From: Bradyrhizobium sp. Ai1a-2
GTDB taxonomy: Bacteria; Pseudomonadota; Alphaproteobacteria; Rhizobiales; Xanthobacteraceae
Assembly: GCF_000426245.1 (NCBI RefSeq)
Contig: NZ_AUEZ01000027.1
Location: 1-64,000 of the forward strand
DNA: 64,000 nucleotides
Direction of reading: 5' to 3'
Below are positions 58,167 through 64,000 of this stretch, piece by piece (positions within the stretch are counted from its first letter, which is position 1; every line of letters starts with the position of its first letter). Under the pieces are notes generated by a model that was not told the DNA's origin, made no database searches, and worked only from the letters and a program-made list of their open reading frames with translations. A program made the translations under genes and the position numbers.

Positions 58167-59570
58167 ATGACCTCAACCGAGAACATCGAACGCGCTTCGA
58201 TGGCGCCACGCGTGGCCGCGCGTGCGCCTTCTCACCATTTGCGCGCCGAGCTCGCTGAGACCCTACGCCTTGCGGTGCCGATGGCGCTGACGCAACTCGG
58301 CCAGATCGCGATGATGACGACCGACCTCGCCTTCATCGGCCGGCTCGGCGACGAGGCTGTTGCCGCCGCGGCGTTGGCGGGCACGGTCTACTTCGTTAGC
58401 TTCACCTTCGGCATGGGCCTGATGTCCGCCGTCGCCCCGCTGGCGGCGCAAGCCTTTGGCGCTCGCGATCCGCGCATGGTGCGGCGCTCGCTTCGCGTCG
58501 GGCTGTGGGCCGCGCTGTTCATCACTTTGCCGCTGATGGTGCTGCCGTTCCGCGGCGAGCAGATCCTGCTCGCGCTCGGCCAAGCCCCGACGGCGGCGCA
58601 GCTCGCGCAGCAATATCTGTTCGGCCTCGCCTGGGGCATGCTGCCGGCGCTGTGGTTCATTGCAATCCGCGGCTTCATGAGCGCGGTCAACCGGCCCGAG
58701 CCGGTGCTGTGGATCACGCTCGCGGCGATCCCGGCCAATGCGCTGCTGGTCTATTTCCTGCTCTATGGCGCGTTCGGCGTCCCGCCGCTCGGACTGTTCG
58801 GCGCCGGCCTTGCCACCTCGATCGTCAATCTCGCGACCTTCCTCGCCGGACTGTGGTTCGCCTACCGCCGCCCGCCGTTCAGGAAATACCAGGTGCTCGG
58901 CCGTGTCTGGCGTCTTGACTGGCCGCTGATGCGGCAGCTCGTCATTGTCGGCGCACCGATCTCGGTCTCGTTCCTGCTCGAATATGGCCTGTTCGGCGCC
59001 GCGGGATTGTTGATGGGCCTGATCTCGACGGCCGCACTGGCCGCGCATCAGATCGCGCTGCAGATCGCGGCCATCCTGTTCATGGTGCCGTTCGGCATCG
59101 GCATGGCGGCGACCGTCCGTGTCGTTCATGCCGTCGGACGCGCCGATGCGCCCGCGGTCAGGCGCGCAGGGCTCGTTGCAACCGGGCTCGGCATCGCCTT
59201 CATGTCGGTGATGACGCTCCTTGTCATTCTCGGGCGATTCGCGATCGCCGAGATCTTCCTCGGCGAAGCGGCCGAGGCGACCGCGCAATTGACGGCCTCG
59301 CTGCTCCTGGTCGGCTCGACGTTCTTCATCGCCGACGGCGTGCAGACGGTTGCGGCCGGCGCATTGCGCGGCATGAACGATACACGCCTGCCGCTGGTGT
59401 TCGCCACGATCAGCTACTGGCTGATCGGGTTCACCTCCGCGTGCCTGCTCGGCTTCCTGACCACGCTCGGCGCAGTCGGCATCTGGATCGGGCTATCGGC
59501 CGGCACCGCGGCCTATGCGCTGCTGCTGATCTTGCGTTTCCGCCTGCTGACCAGCAGACTGGCCGTGTGA
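58167..59570 (+). CDS. MATE-family multidrug/metabolite exporter
   Basis: A 467-aa inner-membrane antiporter with 12 predicted helices in two related halves. The first half begins RLAVPMALTQLGQIAMMTTD followed by LAFIGRLGDEAVAAAALAGT, a NorM-type start; the second begins LPLMRQLVIVGAPISVSFLL-like sequence. Exports drugs, siderophores or metabolites with Na+ or H+ influx; the substrate is unknown. Its stop overlaps the start of the following gene by one base (TGATG), so the two are coupled. The ATG at 58167 has little ribosome-site complementarity. Confidence 0.93.
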   Translation: MTSTENIERASMAPRVAARAPSHHLRAELAETLRLAVPMALTQLGQIAMMTTDLAFIGRLGDEAVAAAALAGTVYFVSFTFGMGLMSAVAPLAAQAFGARDPRMVRRSLRVGLWAALFITLPLMVLPFRGEQILLALGQAPTAAQLAQQYLFGLAWGMLPALWFIAIRGFMSAVNRPEPVLWITLAAIPANALLVYFLLYGAFGVPPLGLFGAGLATSIVNLATFLAGLWFAYRRPPFRKYQVLGRVWRLDWPLMRQLVIVGAPISVSFLLEYGLFGAAGLLMGLISTAALAAHQIALQIAAILFMVPFGIGMAATVRVVHAVGRADAPAVRRAGLVATGLGIAFMSVMTLLVILGRFAIAEIFLGEAAEATAQLTASLLLVGSTFFIADGVQTVAAGALRGMNDTRLPLVFATISYWLIGFTSACLLGFLTTLGAVGIWIGLSAGTAAYALLLILRFRLLTSRLAV

Positions 59571-60043
59571 TGAAAGCGCGCGAGGTCACGCCCGACATCG
59601 ATCCCGGCCCGTTGCTCGCCGGCGCGGAGTTCATCGACGCCTTTCGCATCGCCGTCGACGGCACCGCGCTCGATGCGCGCAAGGCAGCCGAGAAGATGTT
59701 TGCGCGACGCCAGCGCTGGATTGAAGCGCTGTTGCGATTGCGCAATTTGATCGTCGCGCCGTTTGGCCTGAAGACATCGGGCGAAGCCGATAGGGCATCG
59801 CATGGCATGGTCGGACTCTTTCCGGTGCTCAGCGAGACTCCGGAGCGGCTGGTGGCGGGCTTCAACGACAGCCACCTCGATTTTCGCGTGGTCGTTGATG
59901 TCACCGCCCATGGCGGCGGCCAGGAGGTCACCACCACCACGCTGGTGCGGACACATAACTGGCTCGGCCGGATCTATCTTGCGATCATCCTGCCCTTTCA
60001 CCGTCTGGTCGTAGCCGCGATGCTGCGGCAGGTCGCGCTTTAG
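59570..60043 (+). CDS. DUF2867 family protein
   Basis: A 157-aa protein beginning MKAREVTPDIDPGPLLAGAE, with SHGMVGLFPVLSETPERLVA, GFNDSHLDFRVVVDVTAHGG and a C-terminal hydrophobic helix (WLGRIYLAIILPFHRLVVAA). The DUF2867 fold is START-like. The family function is unknown; many members sit next to transporters or short-chain dehydrogenases. It starts inside the MATE stop codon (TGATG), a sign of coupled translation, so it is probably needed with that exporter. No signal peptide. Confidence 0.85.
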   Translation: MKAREVTPDIDPGPLLAGAEFIDAFRIAVDGTALDARKAAEKMFARRQRWIEALLRLRNLIVAPFGLKTSGEADRASHGMVGLFPVLSETPERLVAGFNDSHLDFRVVVDVTAHGGGQEVTTTTLVRTHNWLGRIYLAIILPFHRLVVAAMLRQVAL

Positions 60044-60213
60044 CTTCAACGCAACCGCGTTGCGCGCCAGGCGCCTTTCTTCAGCAGAACACCTTCATCG
60101 CTCGGCCACGCGTAAGGATTGGGTAGCGAAAGTCGCTATTGGGACTGAGGCGGCTCAATCCACTTGGCATAGGCTGACCAACATGCCACTCTTCCAAAAC
60201 ATGCGGGAGAAGA

Positions 60214-61140
60214 GTGTTGCGCCGCCATCTCATTTTTTTATCCTCGGTGGTGTTCGCAATATTGATTGCCACTCCGCAAGGTTTCTCTGCCGAGTCTGAA
60301 CGGTGCCTGGAGCTGGCTCGCCAGTTTCAAACCACGCAGCCGCAGATCACAGCCCCTGAGGTATCGCTGGCTCTGTTTTCTGCGGCGGATGCGAATTGCC
60401 TTGCGCTTGCGACGCAGTTGTTAGACTTCGGTGCTTCTGCCGATGCGCGTGACCGGCTCGGCGCAAGGCCTCTTAGCCATGCGGCAAGGTTCGGCCACCT
60501 CGAAATGGTCGATCTTTTTCTCTCACGCGGCGCTCCGATCGATGCACGCAATCTCTCGGGGGCGACAGCTCTGTATTTTGCTGCGGAGCGCGGCCACGCC
60601 GAAGTCGTGCGCCGACTCATCGAACGCGGCGCCGACGTCAAGCTTACGGGGCGCAGCGGGCTATCTCCCCTCGCCGCGGCTGCCTACGCCGGCAGCGATG
60701 CAGCCGTCGACGCCTTGCTGGCGCGTGGTGCAGACGAGCGCTTGCCAGATGCAACAGGCAAGCCGCCAATCCTCTATGCCGCTGCCGCCGGCCACCTCGA
60801 CATCGTGAAGCGGCTGCTGGCCCGAAGCATCGACGTTAACGCCCGGTATCCCAACGACCTCACGCTGCTGATGTGGGCAGCCGGAGCCGACGAAAAAGTC
60901 GAAGAAGCGGAAGTCGTCAAGGTTGTGACCTATCTCCTGGACGGCGGCGCACATATTGACGACAGGGATGTGCGTGGGCGCACAGCCCTGATGACCGCGG
61001 CGGAGGGGGGACGCGCGGCGGTCGCTACCCTGCTGCTCGCGCGAGGCGCCGATCCATCGATAAAGGACAAGACCGGCAAACGGGCCGCGGACTTGACCGT
61101 ATTGACATCGCTACGTGAAAAACTGGCGACACCTCATTGA
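60214..61140 (+). CDS. Secreted ankyrin-repeat protein, 308 aa
   Basis: Signal peptide in residues 1-25 (MLRRHLIFLSSVVFAILIAT, cleavage after FSA). Then come about seven ankyrin repeats, e.g. LGARPLSHAARFGHLEMVDL, SGATALYFAAERGHAEVVRR, TGKPPILYAAAAGHLDIVKR and RGRTALMTAAEGGRAAVATL. Ankyrin repeats bind other proteins, so a periplasmic partner-binding or protective role is likely. It starts with GTG at 60214, GGAGA just upstream. It is convergent with the cytochrome c/PQQ unit, with 44 bases between. Its composition is similar to its neighbours. Confidence 0.9.
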   Translation: MLRRHLIFLSSVVFAILIATPQGFSAESERCLELARQFQTTQPQITAPEVSLALFSAADANCLALATQLLDFGASADARDRLGARPLSHAARFGHLEMVDLFLSRGAPIDARNLSGATALYFAAERGHAEVVRRLIERGADVKLTGRSGLSPLAAAAYAGSDAAVDALLARGADERLPDATGKPPILYAAAAGHLDIVKRLLARSIDVNARYPNDLTLLMWAAGADEKVEEAEVVKVVTYLLDGGAHIDDRDVRGRTALMTAAEGGRAAVATLLLARGADPSIKDKTGKRAADLTVLTSLREKLATPH

Positions 61141-61164
61141 GCTCTAACCCGCCGCCTCCGGTAT

Positions 61165-61188
61165 CCATTTTTCCGGATCATGCTCTAA
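61165..61188. repeat. Family C fragment at a convergent gene end
   Basis: CATTTTTCCGGATCATGCTCTAAAG matches the terminal block of the family C repeats (positions are described by its core TTCCGGATCATGC). It abuts the stop codon of the cytochrome gene on the opposite strand. Confidence 0.6.
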
Positions 61189-61778
61189 AGACCGGCCAGG
61201 TACTCCGAAAGTGCGGCGAGATCGTCGGTTGGCGTGGCGATCATCAGGTCGGACATACCGGGATTGTTGCCGCGTGCGCGTGTGCGGAAGTCGGCGATCG
61301 TCTTGGCGAGATATTCGCGGCTCTGGCCGGCAAGACGTGGCGTGGTGCCAGTGCCCTGAAATTGCTCGAGATGGCAACCGGTGCAGCCCACGGAGTGCTC
61401 GGCATCAACGGCCTTGCGCGCCACGTCCTTGGGCGCTCGCGGCTGGCCGAGATCCGGCCACGGCTTCTGAGAGAAGTAAGCCGCGATTGCCAGCATGTCG
61501 TCTTTCTCAAAGGACGAAGCGATCGGTTGCATGATGTCGCTCTTGCGATCGCCGCGCTTGAAGTCGCGGAGCTGAATGTAGATGTAGCCTTCGAGCTGTC
61601 CCCAGATGACCGGCGTCGCCTTGTCGACTGGCTTGCCGTTCGTACCATGACAGCTGGCACAGATTTCGACCTTCTCGGCGATTGTCTCTGCAACTGTGGG
61701 CGTGACGCCAACAGGAATTCCCAGGATAGTTCCGATGAGCAACCCGCTTGTAATCAACCAACGCAATTCGACGCCCAT
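61185..61778 (-). CDS. Dihaem cytochrome c (c4-like)
   Basis: A 197-aa periplasmic cytochrome. A signal peptide (ELRWLITSGLLIGTILGIPV, cleavage near TVA) leads into two haem c motifs: EICASCHGTNGKPV (CASCH) and VGCTGCHLEQFQG (CTGCH). Each is followed by a Met-containing stretch (SDIMQPIASSF and PGMSDLMIATP) that could give axial ligands. Two-haem c4-type cytochromes accept electrons from PQQ dehydrogenases. It follows the PQQ dehydrogenase gene by 78 bases on the same strand, so it is its likely electron acceptor. Confidence 0.92.
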   Translation of the reverse strand: MGVELRWLITSGLLIGTILGIPVGVTPTVAETIAEKVEICASCHGTNGKPVDKATPVIWGQLEGYIYIQLRDFKRGDRKSDIMQPIASSFEKDDMLAIAAYFSQKPWPDLGQPRAPKDVARKAVDAEHSVGCTGCHLEQFQGTGTTPRLAGQSREYLAKTIADFRTRARGNNPGMSDLMIATPTDDLAALSEYLAGL

Positions 61779-61856
61779 TAACACGATCCCATAAGCCCCA
61801 ACGAAAGCGGGGCCGCGACCGGCCCCGCTGCGTGTCAGGATATGACGGTGGCACGC

Positions 61857-63569
61857 TCAATCAAGCGTAAAGGCGATGATGTTGTTGCCGCGCTTGAAAT
61901 TGACTTGAGTGTTGCCGCCCGCGCCGACCACGATGTATTGCTTGCCGTCCACCATGTAGCTGGACGGCGGCGCATTCACGCCGGCCCCGGCGCGAAAGCT
62001 CCACAGCTCCTTGCCGTCGGACGAATTGTAGGCCGCGAACTTGCCATTGCCTTCGCCCGTGAACACAAGGCCGCCGGCCGTGGCGAGGATGCCGCCGATC
62101 ATCGGTTCCGGTGTCTTGACCTGCCATTTGATCTTGCCGGTGTCGTAGTTCACCGCCGTGATGTTACCGGACTGCTTCTCACCGGGGATTGCGGTGAAGG
62201 CTCCGCCGAGCCACAGCTTGCCGTTCGGATAAGGCGAGTTCTCCACACGATAGGTCATGGGCTGGTGGAGGTTGATGGCATAGGCGAGCGCCTGACCCGG
62301 ATCAGTGGCGATCGGCGACCATTCGACACCGCCATTTGCACCGGGAAGCATGCGAGCGCCTTCCTTGGTCGGGAGCACCCACATGTTCTCCTGAGCGACC
62401 ATCGCCTCGGAGAAGCGGATCAGGCTGCAATCCTTGCGATCGTGCACGTAGATATGCCCGGTCTTGCCGGCGTGCAGCACGCCGGGAACCGTCTTGCCGC
62501 TCTTGTCCTTCACGTCGACCAGAACCGGCGGACTGACCGCGTCGAGGTCCCAGACGTCGTGGGCGATATACTGGAAGTGGCAGACATACTTGCCGGTGTC
62601 GAGATCGAGAGCGACTAGCGAGTTCGTGTAGAGGTTGTCGCCAGGCCGGTTCGAGCCGTCGAGGTCCGGTGAGGGATTGCCGACCACGAAATAGATGCGG
62701 TTGGTGGCCAGGTCGACAGCGGGGTTCTGCCAGACGCCGCCGCCGAGCTTGGCGAAGGGATCGCCGTTCTTGGCGAGTACGTCCTTTTCGCTCGCGATGT
62801 CGCGATGCATGTCGCGGCCGGTTGCGTCCTTGGTCGCCCAGACGCCGACCGAGTTTTCGGGAATCGTATGGAAGTTCCAGATCTGCTTGCCGGTCTTGGC
62901 GTCATAGGCGCGCACGAAGCCGCGGATGCCGTACTCGCCGCCGTTCGTACCAATCAGCACCTTGTCCTTCACGACGGTCGGCGCCATCGTCTCGCTGTAG
63001 CCAAGCTCGGGATCAGCGATGTCGGTCTTCCAGACGACATCGCCAGTTTTCGCGCTCAGTGCCACCAGCTTGGAATCCAGCGTTGCGAGATAGACCAGGT
63101 CATTGAGGACCTGGACGCCGCGATTGTTCGGACCGCAGCAGTAGGTCGTGATCGGCCCCATCTTGTGATTGTAGTGCCACAGCTCTCGGCCGGTTTTGGC
63201 GTCGAGGGCATAGACATGACTGAACGACGTCGTCACGAACATCACGCCGTCGACCACGATTGGCGAGGTCTCCAGTGACTCCTTGACGTCGGTCTGGAAG
63301 ATCCAGGCGACGTGGAGGTTCTTGACGTTCTTCTGATTGATCTGCTTGGCCGGGTAAAACCGGGTCTGAGCATAGTTGCCATTGGTCAGCAGAAAATTGG
63401 TCGCACTCTTGTCGGCTGCGTTGAGCAGGGCCTGCGTCACCGGCGTGACCTTGGCCTGACCAACCGGGCCAATCGCGTCCTGCTTCACTTCCTGTTGCGC
63501 GAAAGAGGTGCCTGATAACAAGTAGGCGGCACCAAACAATGCGGCGTATCCGCTCGAAAATCTATTCAT
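61857..63569 (-). CDS. PQQ-dependent alcohol dehydrogenase (quinoprotein)
   Basis: A 570-aa periplasmic eight-bladed propeller enzyme that oxidises alcohols (possibly aldehydes) with PQQ. The signal peptide ends at FAQQ. The adjacent disulfide cysteines are in ITTYCCGPNNRGV (144-145). Metal ligands are the Glu of TNGGEYG (212) and the Asn of VVGNPSPDLD (298). The catalytic Asp is Asp341 in AHDVWDLDAVSPP. A second Asp lies two residues on (343), where calcium enzymes usually have Ala or Ser; Asp there is the mark of lanthanide-dependent members. No haem domain is fused, and the cytochrome gene follows. No pqq genes are in the window. Confidence 0.93.
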   Translation of the reverse strand: MNRFSSGYAALFGAAYLLSGTSFAQQEVKQDAIGPVGQAKVTPVTQALLNAADKSATNFLLTNGNYAQTRFYPAKQINQKNVKNLHVAWIFQTDVKESLETSPIVVDGVMFVTTSFSHVYALDAKTGRELWHYNHKMGPITTYCCGPNNRGVQVLNDLVYLATLDSKLVALSAKTGDVVWKTDIADPELGYSETMAPTVVKDKVLIGTNGGEYGIRGFVRAYDAKTGKQIWNFHTIPENSVGVWATKDATGRDMHRDIASEKDVLAKNGDPFAKLGGGVWQNPAVDLATNRIYFVVGNPSPDLDGSNRPGDNLYTNSLVALDLDTGKYVCHFQYIAHDVWDLDAVSPPVLVDVKDKSGKTVPGVLHAGKTGHIYVHDRKDCSLIRFSEAMVAQENMWVLPTKEGARMLPGANGGVEWSPIATDPGQALAYAINLHQPMTYRVENSPYPNGKLWLGGAFTAIPGEKQSGNITAVNYDTGKIKWQVKTPEPMIGGILATAGGLVFTGEGNGKFAAYNSSDGKELWSFRAGAGVNAPPSSYMVDGKQYIVVGAGGNTQVNFKRGNNIIAFTLD

Positions 63570-64000
63570 TCGTTCCGCCCCAATTTTTTCTAACCGGCCA
63601 AAGGTCGCGCGGTGTGATGGAACTCTGACTCGGGATGGGCCGATTTGACAAGAACTCAGCGATCAGCCGAGCTATTTTTTTGAAGGTGCACCGACCGTTC
63701 GCAGCCGCGAGAGAGGAGCCGCGCTGCATTGCAAGATTAGGCAACGCCTTTACGAGTACACGCCCTGATCTTCGGCCGGCTCCCTCGCCGCCGCCGACGT
63801 CTCCGACCACTCGCCGGCGACGCGATCGAGATCGAGCAGGTTCTGCCGCATCTGCGCCCGCGAGAATCCGAGCGCGAAGAAGCGCTCGCCTCCTCAGAAC
63901 TGGTGGCAACGCAAATTGCGCCGGCCGGCGCCTTGCCGCCAGAGGCGGCATCGCCTCAAGAATCAGCGGCGAGGAGGCCATCGGGGACCGGTCCGGGGAT
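63570..64000. other. Window end: PQQ gene upstream region and a short unidentified C-terminal fragment
   Basis: The first part (63570 to about 63749) carries the promoter region of the PQQ gene. The remainder to 64000 shows no intact gene. The best-looking coding piece is on the minus strand at 63750-63893. Confidence 0.5.
63750..63893 (-). pseudogene. Possible C-terminal fragment of an unidentified gene
   Basis: The reverse strand reads ERFFALGFSRAQMRQNLLDL then DRVAGEWSETSAAAREPAED and QGVYS before TAA. The residue composition is protein-like, unlike the other frames here. The frame is closed by TGA at 63894-63896 upstream, with no start codon between that matches a gene start. It may be the tail of a broken gene or of one whose upper part lies in another frame. 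I do not recognise the family. Confidence 0.35.

Noticed and set aside
63562..63981. 139-codon minus-strand frame before the PQQ gene
   Set aside because: Extremely Arg/Ala/Pro-rich, overlaps the PQQ start codon and lacks a plausible start or family.
1..64000. tRNA, rRNA and CRISPR arrays
   Set aside because: No cloverleaf-like segment, rRNA block or regularly spaced identical repeats were seen in the gaps. The repeats present are palindromic and irregularly spaced.

Overview
The window looks like a chromosomal segment of a high-GC alphaproteobacterium, most likely Bradyrhizobium or a close relative. The evidence is the dnaA-dnaN-recF-gyrB block with rpsT upstream of dnaA, a DUF3551 protein, many periplasmic Bug/TctC-type and amino-acid substrate-binding proteins, molybdenum hydroxylases, a PQQ alcohol dehydrogenase, and several families of palindromic intergenic repeats typical of this group. 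The species assignment is inference from gene content.

Layout. 1-0.5 kb: the start of an ISAs1-type transposase gene cut by the window edge. 0.5-3 kb: a small hypothetical protein and a chemoreceptor. 3-9.4 kb: two divergent operons around an inverted repeat. Leftward lie an RpiR-type regulator broken by an amber codon, a class-III aminotransferase, an amino-acid binding protein and an Asp/Glu racemase-family protein. Rightward lie two polar amino-acid permeases, with no ATPase gene nearby. 9.5-12 kb: a complete SsuABC/TauABC-like importer. 12-16 kb: a PoxB-like enzyme, threonine ammonia-lyase with a TTG start coupled to a short upstream frame, a DUF1697 protein and a 52-residue cysteine-motif protein. 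16-22 kb: an orphan hypothetical protein, a membrane protein/winged-helix regulator/UppS unit with a duplicated palindrome, DUF1428, DUF899, SRPBCC and ArsR genes, and a DUF3551 gene. 22-34 kb: a Bug protein, a VOC protein, an acyl-CoA ligase, an HD-GYP protein, a Tat-exported molybdenum hydroxylase pair, hydrolases, a polysaccharide-export lipoprotein and MsrA.

34.3-45 kb is the replication block: rpsT with promoter, long leader and terminator; an AT-rich gap of about 1.1 kb; then dnaA, dnaN and recF. An acyltransferase-SGNH gene on the opposite strand precedes gyrB. Just after gyrB is a broken DedA remnant that ends at a pair of short direct repeats.

45-64 kb is accessory metabolism: a redoxin-like/2OG-oxygenase fusion; a second molybdenum hydroxylase operon with a signal-less solute-binding-fold protein and a Bug protein; a large YfhO-like membrane protein; a divergent LysR/aldo-keto reductase pair; a MurA with Asp in place of the catalytic Cys; a MATE exporter with a DUF2867 protein; a secreted ankyrin protein; and a PQQ dehydrogenase with its dihaem cytochrome c.

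No wholly new multi-gene defence or mobile system was found. The best leads are the palindrome shared by the uppS regulator unit, the probably leaderless ArsR promoter, the threonine ammonia-lyase upstream frame, the amber-interrupted RpiR gene, the signal-less binding protein in the hydroxylase operon, and the active-site substitutions in MurA and the PQQ enzyme.
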